NCBI GenBank assembly: GCA_022113835.1
Contig: JAILWY010000021.1
Span: 3,224,001-3,288,000 of the forward strand
From: Atopsyche davidsoni
Taxonomy: Eukaryota; Arthropoda; Insecta; Trichoptera; Hydrobiosidae
DNA: 64,000 nt
Direction: 5' to 3'
Shown here one piece after another: positions 35,881-48,620 of this stretch (the first letter of the stretch is position 1; each line of letters begins with the position of its first letter). The translations under genes were made by a program, and so were the position numbers. Below the pieces are notes generated by a model. It worked only from the letters and a program-made list of their open reading frames with translations, ran no database searches and was not told the DNA's origin.

Positions 35881-36890
35881 GGTTAAAGGCCATGAATTGT
35901 TATAATTCAAATAAAAATATAAAAAACAAGAAGTATTTAATATTAAAAAATTTCAAACATTTATTTGGTTATTTCAACTTCACATTATATGTGTATATTT
36001 TTATATGTGAAAAGTTGAAAAAAATATAGTAAATTATTGCTAAAAATAACGACAATTTTTATCATTTTAATATCTGAATGCACAAAAAAAAAGTATTTTT
36101 TTAATTCTTGATAATTAGAAATGTCTCTGGACACGAGTAACTCCACTAACACCAGTAACTAAGTATTGTTTCATGTCTATGGAGCTCCATTTACAGTTGC
36201 TTGTTTTGTCGTCCCCACTCGTTTTTACTCATATGAACCAACAATTTTTTTTACATAAGTATATTATAATAAAAAAATCTTTTATAATCGGAAGACTTCG
36301 GGAAACACTATCTTATGCTCGCAAAAAGGTACCCGTATCATTAGGAGGTCTGTCTGAATGCCTCTACAATCGCGTGAACATATTTTTTATCTTTCGGTTT
36401 TCAGTTCAGTGACCTTTTAGATATTATATGGTTTTTACCAAGAACCTAGAGCTTTTTTTTGTTTAAAAATTTCCTCCGAATAGATATTTAAATATTATTT
36501 CTCAAATATGTTGTCCTCACCGAGGGATGTAAATACAAAAATCGTTTGAAATTAGATGATACTGTTTTTTCCCTCTATGTATAAACTTTATAAATAAATA
36601 CCTGGTATATATATTTTACATCAAATACTATACAATTTTATTTGACTACTGATTAACGAAAAAAACTTAAATTATTTTTAAATGCTAGAAACATATCTTT
36701 AACAATATTTTCAGTCTATCAATTGAACCTAAACGATTTTACTCACAGTTGCTTTTAAGGTTTTTTTTTTAACTATACCAAAGTGTTTTTAAAAATGTAT
36801 AGAAATATATCGATAGTTTACGGTTAACTCTTATCTATAATAAGAAATCATATTTATTGACTGTTATCTGAAATTTTCAATATTTTCCTC
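35881..36890. other. AT-rich stretch
   Basis: A slightly GC-richer patch at 36120-36400 carries a 79-codon frame without recognisable motifs. Confidence 0.5.
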
Positions 36891-36896
36891 TCCCAG

Positions 36897-37149
36897 AAAT
36901 ATAAATGAGCCTCTCTACCACGTGATGAGAATGAAATATATTAGAAAGAAAAAGCGCAGACGTCTAACGTCGTCACCCTCGCACTCGCCTGACGCGGATG
37001 CTTTTATCGAGTTCTGTAGGAAGCCGCGACATCGGACTTCTCTTTCTATCTCTTTCGGGCCTTTCTCTCTCCTGAATAAAAATAGCATCGACAAAAACAA
37101 TATTGCAAATTACTTTTCCATCAAAATGAATTTAATTCCTTTGAAATGA
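36897..37149 (+). CDS. Candidate terminal exon, unknown product (low confidence)
   Basis: A strong 3' splice-site-like sequence (CAATATTTTCCTCTCCCAG, ending at 36896) is followed by a frame open for about 84 codons to a TGA at 37147. The predicted stretch begins NINEPLYHVMRMKYIRKKKR, runs through a basic segment RRRLTSSPSHSPDADAF, then FIEFCRKPRHRTSL, and becomes Asn/Lys/Ile-rich toward the end. The lysine/arginine cluster could be a nuclear localisation signal. No family is recognised. Against coding, the minus strand of the same GC-richer island is also open and even has its own acceptor-like TTTTTATTCAG, so base composition alone may explain both. Confidence 0.2.
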
Positions 37150-39235
37150 ATATCGCGCCCATCTAACCAGGAATACAATTGTTTTGCTGAAGAATAAATA
37201 AAAAGTGGTTAAATCGACGTTGTTATTCGAAATATAATATCATTTTTCTGCCATTAGACATTTGTCAAAACGAATTTATAATTTGAATATAAAACAAAAA
37301 GTATTAAAAACTACAATTCATCCTGTAAAAGTTTTCGTTTGAGCTTAAATATACAATTCATATACTTATAAATGTTGAATACTTCTGGAATGTTATTCAG
37401 AATGATAAAAAATATATTATTTAATCTATTGTCAAAAAGCTTGTAAATTTTGAATTTTTAATGTTTGTTTAATATACAGTTATTTAGTAAATTTATTTAA
37501 AAAGTAGTTACATTAAGTGTAGTTTAAGCAATTAGTAAAACAATTTTATTTTATCTTCTCGAATAAGTTTCATAGTACGAAATATTTAGTTGTGAATATT
37601 TTTCTCAGTAACAAAGAAAAACAAATTATAATACCATTGAAAGTTTTTTTACTCTCTTTGCGTTTGTTAAATGTTTGTAAAATTTTCATTACTTCGAATT
37701 AATTCGAGGTTAATGACACAATTTCCTTGTTACAAAATCGATGCCAGTAATTCAATGAAAAAATACTTATGTTTTCACCCACAAACACATTTCTTCGGTG
37801 ATTTACATCAGGCGCTTCTTTAACGATCAAATAATTGTATTAAAACCACCCTAAAAAGTTAACAGCAAAATTCTAAAATAAAATAACCAAGACTTCGAAA
37901 GACACGTTCAAAACTTTACTAAACACCAGGTATACAAAAAAAAACTATTAACGTTTATTGGATTAGAATTTAATTGATTGCCGTTATATTTAGTCTTTAT
38001 TCTAAAAAAAATTGTCCCAAAATCAAATAGCACTTTATGAAGTTATATAAACTATAAAAATCTCATTGTTATTAATTATGTCACATTTCTATGTCCGGTA
38101 TTTTTTTTTGTTATATCAATCATAATCATTTAAATAATTGCCTAATATGTTTGAACAACATTCAATACGTTTTTCGAGCAAACAAAACACTGCACCAATG
38201 CTTCTTCTTTTCTTCACAAAGTCCTGTTCGAACTAAAGGATCTAAATAAAGATGTTTCAGCGCTTTGTTCCCATATAATTTCCCCTGAGATTCAGCCCAT
38301 GCGTGTCTATAAAAACATATGCACGCTTCCTTATTCAATACCAAAAACCTAAGAAAATACTAGAGGGTAGGGTGCAAAATTGACAATACGTAGATAGATA
38401 GTTGCTTACTTCACTACTAGTATATTCTCGCGTTGAGCATTGCACACAACCCTTCATGCTTTATGGATATGTTGAATATTCAGGCCAATTGCACAATTCC
38501 TATGGAAAAAACTTATTAAAAAAAGCAAGTATTGACTTTATTTAAGCTTAAAAACCATTTTAGGTTCTACGTGAAAAATATATTCAGGTTAGGATAATAT
38601 GAAAACTACGCCAACAAACGCACTACTATGAAATACAAATATGCTCCATTTGAATAATATACTTCAAAGTAAGTAAAATGTATCCAAAGACTTGTGCCAA
38701 TAAACAGCTTAAAACGACTGTAAAAATTTACTTGCTTTAAAGAGAGAAACTTACAAACACGTAGATTTTTTGGAGCTTAGCATACTTAACAAAAAAAAGG
38801 TTACCTGGATTGGATCTCGAGACGTCATGTTTGACAAATAAATGTGTGGGAGTGGAATGTGAATACTGAAAACTGAGCAAAGTTCATTCATATTTTCCCA
38901 AAATACATGTACAAATTCACACATGAATGTGTGCTTTGCTGAAAAATTACATTATTGTCGGTTGTTAAATTTTTTTGGATTATTAATGGCGATGACTTGA
39001 CAGTGATGAAACTCAAAAACCACGATGAGTATGTAATAAAATAAAATTGCTTGTGAAAAACACGTCAACAAAAATAGGATCCTTTTTATATAGAACGTTG
39101 TTTATAACATTTCATGAACCTCATGTACACAAATTCATGTATTGATATGTAACGTCTTAGTTACATTGTTGGCATTACTATGGTATGATGTTTTCTATAT
39201 CCACCTACGATTCACATAATATCCGCAGAAAACTA
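37150..39235. other. AT-rich stretch
   Basis: A 60-codon minus-strand frame at 38162-38344 is unremarkable. Nothing else was supported. Confidence 0.55.
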
Positions 39236-39239
39236 ATTC

Positions 39240-39400
39240 CTTTAAGTAAATAAAATTCGAGACGTTGGCAGCGCGGGCGTACTGCCACAATGGACAGCGC
39301 ACAACAAACGCAATAAATCCTTAATCATTGGAAGTTAATCGAAACGAAATGGATATTCTGTATACACGGGCTTGCGGCAATATTTACTGACCAATAAGGT
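39240..39400. other. Small GC-richer island
   Basis: Contains GAGACGTTGGCAGCGCGGGC and ACTGCCACAATGGACAGCGC. No gene was found. Confidence 0.35.
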
Positions 39401-39640
39401 TGAAAATTTGCTGTATATTCGACTACAATCTCTTACGATACCTTTGTTGTTTGTTTTATTATATAACCCAAATCGCAAAAATTGCGTTTACGTAAAAAAA
39501 AAAAACGCTTTGTTTTACCTTATCTTATTTAAAATAAATTAATGGTTATTTAATATGTTACTGTGTGAATTTTCAATTGAAATTAAAGTACACTAATACG
39601 AATTTTTTAAAATAAACTATTTTATTAAAAACTTGACGGC

Positions 39641-39674
39641 TGTCTTTTATTGATCATTGATTCAATAAAAGACA
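39641..39674. repeat. Perfect 13-bp hairpin, 8-nt loop
   Basis: TGTCTTTTATTGA (39641-39653) and TCAATAAAAGACA (39662-39674) are exact complements around TCATTGAT. Confidence 0.93.
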
Positions 39675-39970
39675 TATTTTTGAGTAAAATCACTCAAGTA
39701 TTTTGTTGACAAATATTGAAATAGAATTCCGCCAAGTACTCTCTGTCAAAAATATTGAATTTCAATAACTAACATTAAGCTTATCGACTATGTTATATAA
39801 AAAAATATATCAATATTCATCATTTAAATAACTCTCAACAATTGGAAAAGTATATATATTTTTTATAAATAGTAAATTTGATCTTCACTTAAAACTTATT
39901 TAAAAATACACGTGCAAATACAATTTAAACCAACAACAGATTTCAATTTCAAATAGTCCCAAGAGATAAT
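39675..39970. other. AT-rich stretch
   Basis: Nothing was recognised. Confidence 0.55.
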
Positions 39971-39974
39971 AAAT

Positions 39975-40260
39975 TACGAAATCCACTGCACCGCCCGGGA
40001 GCGACAAATCTCCCTGTTTACTCACCGCTAACCTGAAAGTGCAGTACTTACTGGAAGGCGATATGTTAAGATTGGATTCTCACTCACGTAGTAAAATTAC
40101 TAAGATTTATGAGTGGGAACTTCGCAGACGGGATCGCATTATGGCCAGGCTCGTAGTCCGCTGCTCCGGGCAGTAAGAACTTGCTGAGTTATCGGGTGTT
40201 CCGAAGATTGCTTCTGGGTGACTTTGAGCTGAAAGGAACTTGGGATATATCATTTCTGTT
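39975..40260. other. GC-richer island
   Basis: It contains ACCGCCCGGGAGCG, GTAGTCCGCTGCTCCGGG and CACTCACGTAGTAAAATTAC. There is no convincing open frame. It is a candidate conserved non-coding element. Confidence 0.4.
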
Positions 40261-41915
40261 GCTGAGAAGTTGACTTGCGGGTCTTTATCATCGTCGATAC
40301 ATTGCAGTTATGCATTCCAAGCATATATTATAAATGCTTGCATTTGGAATTGATAGAATATATAACATGAAATACAGTGATCTGTCTTGTTGCAAAATTA
40401 GCTCAGAATTTTTTTCACAGTGATATAATTTGAACCTTGAATTTTAAAACATACCTGAAGTTGTTATTTTGAAAGTTTGCTGAGGTTGTAGAAAGCTTGG
40501 AATAATTTTTAGAAGTATTTGTAATTTAAATAAAAATAAATACATATATAACTCAAAGTGCGTTTTGAAACTCAGTAAAACACTTTATTTATGAAATTTG
40601 ATCGCTCACACCTATTTCAGTTTGGTCAAAGAAAATTTGTACTGATATTGGATGTATTGATAGAAATAGTTTTTTTTGAGATTCTTTCAGTGGAATAAAA
40701 ATAAATATTTATTTAATGATATTAATCACTAAAGTAACTTTCAATCCTCCATCTCCCCTACCTTAACTACAGAGTGGCTATTTATATCTCCCACAGTTCC
40801 ATTGTTTTGTTTCAGAATACATTTCATTGCTAATTTGACTTGAAGGTTAATTATGTATTTTTTATTCAACACTCCATCAATATTTTTTTATATATAAATG
40901 AAAAAAGTTCTTTGTTTTTTAAAATAAATAATAAAAGTAAGAACGGAAGTTCTTTAAAATAAATAAGTCAATACAGTTACAATATCGACAACAATAGAGA
41001 AATATTACTACTGGTCATGTCTTCTATAATACAAAAAAGCAAACATAATGATATTGCCTACTTCGTTATGGAAATCCTTCGAGTTATTTCGATATCTTGG
41101 TAACACGAGTCTTATAAAAATTCCAGAATATATATTTTACCCGTGCGTTCAACAAAAAACAATGATAAGCTATTTTTGTCTATACGCCTTCCTTGTCAAG
41201 TTTTTTGCCTTACATTAAGATTTAAGTTTTACCTCAATTACCTCTGTACTTTTATATCTAAAAAATGTAGTAGTTTGATCTCAAAAATGCTCATCTTTAA
41301 GCTCCCGAAGAAAATCCAACCCATATTATTGTGTAATAAGAACTTTGAAATCGATACGCAAGATTGCCTTAGGGATGTTTGCAAAAAAAAGGAATGTTTG
41401 CAAGTCTTTTTATAAAAAACATGGCCAAAACTGCTTGGCACCAAAAAAGGTATAAATACGGAATAGACACCAATTTAATCCTAATGGCATTCAACATACC
41501 AGTTCACGAAAATTAACGTTTAATTTTTTTAATTATATTAAGATAAAAATAGGAACTTTTAAAGTTCAATCTGTTTTTGTCAGTATTAAGTATATTTATT
41601 TTTTAAACATCCAGTGCTGAAATATAGATAAATAAAAACTATTTATTAAAATTGCTGTAGAAAAGTCGACTGAAGACATAAAAGAAATGGTTCAGAAGTG
41701 AAGTGTATGAGTTGCTTAAAAAACTCACAAATCCAAGTCATGGTTAACATTTATATCATAAGCAGTCCAGCTTCTAAAATTAGTTTGGGCATAAACTTAA
41801 GCTCTTTTTTTCGGGCAACCATTAAATATATAATTATTTTTTGCCCAGTCTGCCTATTTCAGTACCCTTTGTCGAGATCCTTTATTCAAAACATTACGTA
41901 AAATAATTTAGAAGC
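40261..41915. other. AT-rich stretch
   Basis: Open frames of 67-90 codons at 41143-41444 and 41698-41901 have AT-driven composition and overlap on both strands. They are not called genes. Confidence 0.5.
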
Positions 41916-41919
41916 GTGC

Positions 41920-42370
41920 CGCTCCCGTAACTTGCCGGGCTCGCTCAAAAAGTTGTAAATTTTCTATGAAACGGCTATTTCAAGAAAATCGTTACAAAAG
42001 GTTGAAATTTCAAGGTCTGAAGTCTCCCATAAAAATGTTTGCAGGCCACGTACTCCGAGAGCATGTCCCGAACTCCGACACTTACCCGCTGAGCACTACC
42101 TGCGTACATGTCATAACTCACAGGGAAGAAATCGAACACGAAGTTACCATTACGAGAACTTCGATCATTAGCAATCTAACTGTGGAAGAAACCAATATAA
42201 AATATTTTTAGATAGCAGCGCAGAAGAATGAGTAATTTTAATTTAGTTCAGGGTTGTTATTGACGGCTGGAAAAAAACTCAGGTTCTTTTTATTTTTGGT
42301 TTGATGTAAATTTGTCGCAGTGCGCTACGTGATTGGAGCAATCGAACTTCCGTCCTCATGTGACTGGTTT
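41920..42370. other. GC-richer island
   Basis: It contains GTGCCGCTCCCGTAACTTGC and CACGTACTCCGAGAGC, with an 81-codon plus-strand frame (41966-42211) of unknown character. No splice-site pair was found. Confidence 0.35.
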
Positions 42371-42597
42371 AGTTTTGCCTAATATTTTACATGTTTCGCC
42401 TTTGTCACACATCAACTATGACTTGGAAGAATAAAGTCTAAAGAACAATATGTTTTAAGAAAGTTTGTAAGCCTTTGAGAAATAAATATTAATTTATAAA
42501 CATCGTACAACGTCATTAAAAATAAACACTTTAAGTTAAAATAAATTAAACATAATTATCACTGGGAAACAAAAATATATTCGATTTTATTTAGTTT

Positions 42598-42672
42598 TTT
42601 AAATATTTTTATCAAAGTCTTGCAGTTTCGACATATTTCAGTATCATGTTTGGCATCTCAATATGCAAGGCT
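42598..42672 (-). repeat. Possible relative of the GAAAC repeat family
   Basis: The minus strand reads ATTGAGATGCCAAAC, then ACTGAAATATG, then TCGAAACTGCAAGAC, then an A/T-rich tail. The order (GAGATGCC ... CGAAACTNCAAGAC) parallels the other copies, but the tail differs. Confidence 0.35.
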
Positions 42673-44060
42673 TCTATAAAATATTGTTAATCGTTAACAG
42701 TCCATTGACCGAGCCCTGAGATTTTTAGTTTTATCAATTATATGAATATCGCAACGCCCTAGTATTTTTATATTGATTACGATTGAAGAACTTTTTTTTT
42801 ATAAATACAATTTTTATGTGATAACCTACAACTTTTGATACATAGTATTTACCTCAGGAATGAAATAGTTTTGACTCATGACTTTGTATATTGCTTGACC
42901 CCCTCGTAGTAAATTGTTTGTTTTAGCAAATGTCGTAAGCGCTTAGATATGGTAAGAGGTTTGATACGCTTTAAATAACTTCTTTTCACACTCAATTATA
43001 ACAGTAAATTGACGCCATCTATAATTGAAGTCATACAAAATAAATAAATATAATACCATTTATTTATATTAGTAAGCAGATGATTTTTAAAATGCTGTGC
43101 AAGATATTTAAAGGGTTCAAAGATCCAGTCAAAACGTACGAAGTTTTTTTAGTTCCGATTGAACTCAGCAAACAGATCCTTAATTTATATAATAATAAAA
43201 CAATTTTTATTCTCATTTTACAACGTCTACTCTTGCTCGTAACAGGTTTATGGTCTCTCAAAGTATATCGCAGCAGTAAAAATATCACGCCAAAAGAGAC
43301 TGCTATACCATAAATTTACTCCTGTTGAATATTTGGAACATTTATTCACTAACATGACCTACGAAACCTGTCTCGACCACTAAAAATATAAGACCTTCCA
43401 TTCCGTACAAAAAAGTTTGCCGCAGTTTTACAGTGACGGGGGAGAGAAGCTCTACTGAGGATGTTTTAGCCTAAAAAAATAACGGTTTCAGAGACATTAG
43501 ACTGCTCAGCCAACATTTATCTGCCACATCTGTAATGAGATGGTATAATTTTATAATTTTTGTGAACTTGTTTCCTTGAAATATACCATTTTACCGAACG
43601 AAGTAATTTAAAAACCAGATATCTTATTTTATGTTTTTTTCAAGTCTAAGGAATAGACAGCAAATAAATCGCAGAAGAAATAACTAAAGGTTTTGGAAGA
43701 TAATCAAACTAATGACTTTAAATGGGTCCAATTTCCAAGGTACGTCCATAACCAACTGAGAGAATCAAAGCGATATATAAATATACAGATTATATTGTAT
43801 GTGATTACAGTTTGTTTAATCTTTTTTTTTTTAAAGTTAAATATATAACAGGAGCACCGCATTTATTATAAATCGTACTTTAACCTTCAGGAAATTGTGA
43901 GTTTCTATGATCAAATATTTATATTTATACTTTACGTACAGATATTCCGTTAAATATTATGTATGGTTTTTCAGAAGGTAACCCTACACCTGAAATGATA
44001 TTATTTTCAAACAATTTGTAGAGGTATGTATTACAGAAGGGTATGTGTGTGTGTGTAATG
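42673..44060. other. AT-rich stretch with a weak GC-richer patch at 43330-43500
   Basis: Overlapping opposite frames at 43064-43313 (74 and 77 codons) are unrecognised. A short GT run lies at about 44044-44056. Confidence 0.5.
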
Positions 44061-44071
44061 TGCAACCTTAC

Positions 44072-44148
44072 CGCTGAAGAGCTTCCGCTAGTGCCTGCGG
44101 GGAAGCTTCGCTCTTTCAGAGGGATGAGAGCTTTCTTGGGGCGCAAAC
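44072..44148 (-). CDS. Candidate 77-bp internal exon, unknown gene
   Basis: On the minus strand, the acceptor-like TTTTTGCGCTCCATTTTCAG is followed by 77 bases and then GTAAGGTTG, a good 5' splice site. One frame is open throughout: LRPKKALIPLKERSFPAG, then TSGSSSA up to the donor. Phase would be 1 at the acceptor and 0 at the donor. The segment is clearly GC-richer than its flanks, and both splice signals fall at the composition boundaries, which is why I list it. The basic, serine-rich peptide matches no family I know. A conserved non-coding element with chance splice signals is the main alternative. Confidence 0.3.
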
Positions 44149-44169
44149 CTGAAAATGGAGCGCAAAAAT

Positions 44170-47100
44170 GCGAAGGTAGTTTGTAAAAATGTTTGTATTA
44201 AATCAACCAAGGAAAAATAACAAAGTTATATTTTAATTAAATTAAACATTTTTTTTATGTATGTATTAAAATTCACAAAAAATGCGTTTGATCTCAATGG
44301 CAGTAAAACTCTCTTTACAAATATTAACGACGAAGCGTTCGTAAAATCATGCCACTTTTTAACCCCAAAAAACGCCGTAAACTTTGAGTCCCGGCTTAGG
44401 GTTAAAATAACCGGGATACAAAAGTCTAGATTCTTATTTCTAGAAACAAAGATTTTCTCGCAGCTCGAAAATGAACTTCTATAAAAATGTTAAACACCAC
44501 TTCACTCAAAACAAAAAATATTTCTTTTTTTAGTTTTATTAGGTTTATTTAATACTGTGACTTATGAATTATGCCTTTCACAAAATAAAATAGTTGTTTT
44601 ATATTTCAAAAACTTTATTTGATAGTTAAATCTATAAAGATGCAAATATAAAACTGTTTAAATAATAATAAAATCGCCGTTTATATTTGGATAAAGCTTT
44701 AAGTTATTTTATCAGTTAACTTAACAGTATACTTATTATTATTTTTTCAATGTAATAAATTATAATATGGACTATTATTATATATAAATAGTTTGTTAAC
44801 GTAAAAGTCTTTATAACGTTAACCATATCATCATTTAAATAAAACATTTAATATGAACTACGTTTATAGATAATACTCTGGGAAAAATTAAGAGAAACGA
44901 AGTGTAACCCAAAAGTGGGTGATTCGTATGTAACTATTCTTTTTAGGTGCTCAATATTTAAATTACGTTGCTGTGAAATAACCCTTCTTTTTTAATGTAA
45001 ACCTAAATTATATTATGTTTCTTTTTTATTGAAAAAATACACTAGATAAAAAATAAATATAATATTTTCTCACCATAATTCAAAATATCAAATAATTAAT
45101 TTTCAAACCATGTGATTTCTGGTATTTTTATGCTAGAGTTTCAAAATAATAGGATATATATAATACCAATTTTAATAGACGTAAAATAAGCTAATCCGTT
45201 TGCTGTTAGCATTTTATTAGTGAACCGCCCTCTAGAACTTGGAGGCAGACGGTTAGATATTATTAGATTTAAGAAACAGATAGAAGAAGAAGAACTCGAC
45301 CAAAGTTCAAGGTCGTTTACTTAACTGTCTTGAGACACACAGGCCACGAGTACAAAGGAATTCAGAAAATATAAAAATTACTCATAAGAAGCTCAGTCAC
45401 AGATAGCGCTAAGATGGACTATTAGCCATTTACATTCTCCTCTTGTCTTCTTCAATAAATTTTGTAATAAACTTAAAAGAATTATTTGTTTTTCTTTTCT
45501 TTTACAAGGAACATATTTTGTCTTAAAGCATATTTAAGGCACAACAACATAAAAGTTCTTCACGGCAATTTCTCTCTTAATTCATTAATGTTAATAAAAA
45601 AAAATTCGTAACGAGTATCAAGAAAATAACTATGCGATATTAATAATCCTTATGCTTGTACTAACCATACATATTTTAATAAATATTATAATAGATGTCT
45701 TGCTTTTATATGTGTGGAAATTATATTACTTTATTTGATAGTTTGCTTTGTTAAATGTAGGTTTTTGAAAACTAAAAAGATTTTAACAAGATTTAATGGA
45801 AATGATGAAAGGAATCACTATTTATAAGATAATGAAAGCATCAAATTTAATCAAATATATTATGAGCTGGTCATCTGAACCCAAATTAGACAACTTTATA
45901 TATATTCTTAAATCTAAGACATTTTTATATTATGAATGACCTTGTTAAAACATTTATGTAACAGTCGTAGCATCAAAACTTCCTTTTTTTAATTTCAAAG
46001 AAAAAATATTTTAACGTTCATTTTATTATTCACCACAGCTTAATAAAAAGAATTTATAAGATATTTCTAACCATTTAATGATTCTATTTGTAAAGATATT
46101 ATGTTTGTACATAATTAGCGAAACTTATTTTAGGGAGACTTTTCAAAGTACAGTAATATATTTCTCGAATATTACCTTTGAGTCGCACTTGAAGGTGACT
46201 TTGGATTACTTGACATTGAATACAACAAGTCGGCAACAATTACGTGTATACTAATTAACAAGTCAAAATTGCTTGCGAATTGTACTATTCTGCATATGTA
46301 ACTGAGATTTGAAATAAAAAGTACGATTTATCATATTCTTACCAGTATTTTTCAAAATTATTACTTGCCTCAAGTTTTGTGAAAATTGCTATCGGAAAAT
46401 ATTGGGTAAAAGCTTTGTGAAAAAAACAGAGACAGAAAAAAACAGCGCGAAAGATATCGTTGATTATTAACATTTTTGAATACTGTAATATTTATCGTTT
46501 GTATCGTAAGATGGATCACATTATCATTCAATGGCTTTTGGGAAAAAAGTTTTCATGAAATTTTAAATCGAACTACGCATGAATAAATTTTATATAAATG
46601 AGTATCCTTTTTTTGTTGATTTTCACGTATAAACTTAATGAAATATTAATTTTGTTTCAAAATAAAATTAATTTGTTAATATAAAATAATATACAGCATA
46701 AGAGGTTACAATACTTAACTTGTAGAAATGTTCTCTTGTAGAAGGCTCTCAAGATTAGGAGTCTGAATATTTTCATTGACCGTACTATCAACATGAAGAA
46801 TAAAGTTTTAAAATAACTCTTCTTTGTGGTGCTTTTATTCTGAATTGCTTTTTTTTTTTCAAAGTATTCGTAAAATTTATTATTATTAACATAAAAAATT
46901 TGAATTAAAATCTTGAAAATATGCCTAAAAATTAAAATAGCATTTAAATAAAATACATTATACATTTGTTAAAAAATATCATCTTTTGTTACAAAAATAC
47001 TTTTTTAAACTTACATTTTGTACCTTAATAGAAGCGGTAAATTTGCGTTAAAAATTAACCAAATATTTTGTTTTGCTTAAAGTAAGTACATTCTTCACTT

Positions 47101-47284
47101 TTTCCGTTTCTTTTTTCTAACAAATTAGTCCATAAAAATACATAGCATAAATCTTCAGCTTGACAAAAAATATACAGTCTTTTTTCGTGAAATTTCCACG
47201 TGGGAGACTAAAAGAATACCTCTTAAAAGTATGTAAAAGTTCGTATTTCACAAATGTTTCAGAGATTTATGTAATATTATGCTA
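44170..47284. other. AT-rich desert
   Basis: About 3 kb. A patch at 45190-45420 is slightly richer in GC (GAACCGCCCTCTAGAACTTG), and a 7-bp GTAATAT/ATATTAC hairpin lies near 46153-46175. A 102-codon minus frame at 46657-46965 is Phe/Tyr/Lys/Ile-rich and AT-driven. It is not called a gene. Confidence 0.5.
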
Positions 47285-47510
47285 AGGCCGTTGTCACATT
47301 CATTCTCCATGTGAAAGGTCAGAATCCTTCCCTGCAGGAGAAGGCACGGGGTTCTCATTTTCCATCACATTTTAGGCAAGACGTCCCCGGCACACTCCCA
47401 GCGAGTTGAGATTTTTCTACAGTTTTCCTGGAATTTTCCTCTTGCATTCATCTTTTTACCTCTTTATTTTGCTTGCATAAAAGCCTCGGGGACGTTATTT
47501 CTTTGATGCA
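47285..47510. other. GC-richer island bounded by inverted ACGTCCCCG
   Basis: ACGTCCCCG at 47391-47399 and its exact complement CGGGGACGT at 47487-47495 face each other across about 90 bases that include a pyrimidine-rich run (TTTTCCTGGAATTTTCCTCTTG). ACGTCCCCG also occurs in two other islands of this window. Confidence 0.45.
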
Positions 47511-47959
47511 AGCGAATTTATTTTGCTGTGGATATAATGTGCTAATTTTAATTTGGCGCTCTTTCTATTATAAAATATTATATAACGTGCTAATTAATAC
47601 TTATATTTAAAAATATTTATTAAAAATTAAAATTAATCTTATTATTTACACAATAAAATAACATAAGAAATACATTTTAAAAATTATGGTATATATTATA
47701 TATATATATTTCAAAAAGGTTGAATTAATTTTTTGATAAAAATTAAACAAAATACTTCTCAATCCTTAAAAAAATTATTACTGTGCGTGTGTTAAACTAG
47801 CTTTTCAAAAATTCATTAAAATTTAATACATAATTTTTATGAAAATATTAATTCATACTCAAAATAATGATACATTTTTTGGTTTTACTAGTATAATAAT
47901 AAAGTATACGCAAGGTATGCTTATATGTAAAATAGACGGAAATATAAAGTAAACTCATT
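47511..47959. other. AT-rich stretch
   Basis: A short (TA)n lies near 47693-47709. Nothing else was found. Confidence 0.55.
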
Positions 47960-48140
47960 TCGGAGGCTTCTAAAAAAAGCCTCAGGCGTCCTGACGTCGT
48001 TCAGCCCCTTTCTGTCCTGCGCCTACCGCCCCTCTCCGCCCCTGTCCTCGAGCACCCCCGCCACAGCCTCTTGCATCCTATCGCCCCCGAGCCCCGGGTG
48101 TGTCGGCCATAAAAGGTTGTTGGAACGTTTGAGGTGTAAA
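47960..48140. other. C-rich island preceded by a hairpin
   Basis: GAGGCTT and AAGCCTC (7-bp stem) stand at about 47962-47982. They are followed by about 100 bases dominated by C-runs on the plus strand (CGCCCCTCTCCGCCCCTG, GAGCACCCCCGCCAC, CGCCCCCGAGCCCCGGG), the strongest strand asymmetry in the window. The minus strand therefore has many G-runs of 4-5 that could form G-quadruplexes. CACCC/GCCCC words fit Sp/KLF-type sites. No open frame of note was found. Confidence 0.45.
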
Positions 48141-48424
48141 AATAGTACGGATGTCTTAAGAATTCGGTCAAGACACAAATTTTAAATTTTGTATTTTGTA
48201 GTGAAAAAAACAGCCAAAAACAGAAAAAAATAATAGTTTTGGTATTATTTGAAATCGTGGATAACTCAGGTGAAAATTGTACTAAAAGTACTTATGATGA
48301 TAATTATAGATTTTTTAAAATAATTTTATAGACTTTTTCTACTATTTTTGAACCATATTATTAAAGATTTAAAGCAACTTCCGTTTTGAAACGTTAAAAC
48401 AAGAAGTTTCTTCTCACTTTACAG

Positions 48425-48620
48425 ATTCGTTCACTCACACTGCACCCCGTTTACCGCCCGTCCACCTGTGCATTACGATTCTCTAACCTAGTATGCACGT
48501 CCGTGCCACCCCGTAAGACTGCCAGGATATCTTTTAGCACGAACACCCGGTAGTTCATGCTCGTATAAAATTTGGTTACGAGACCTGGGCGGCGGCCAAC
48601 GAGAGGGACTTTCTAGAATA
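48425..48620. other. GC-richer island
   Basis: Contains TTTACCGCCCGTCCACCTG, GCACGTCCGTGCC (dyad GGCACG/CGTGCC-like) and GGGCGGCGGCC. No gene was recognised. Confidence 0.38.

Noticed and set aside
46657..46965. 102-codon minus-strand frame
   Set aside because: Composition is Phe/Tyr/Ile/Lys driven by A+T content, with no recognisable domain.
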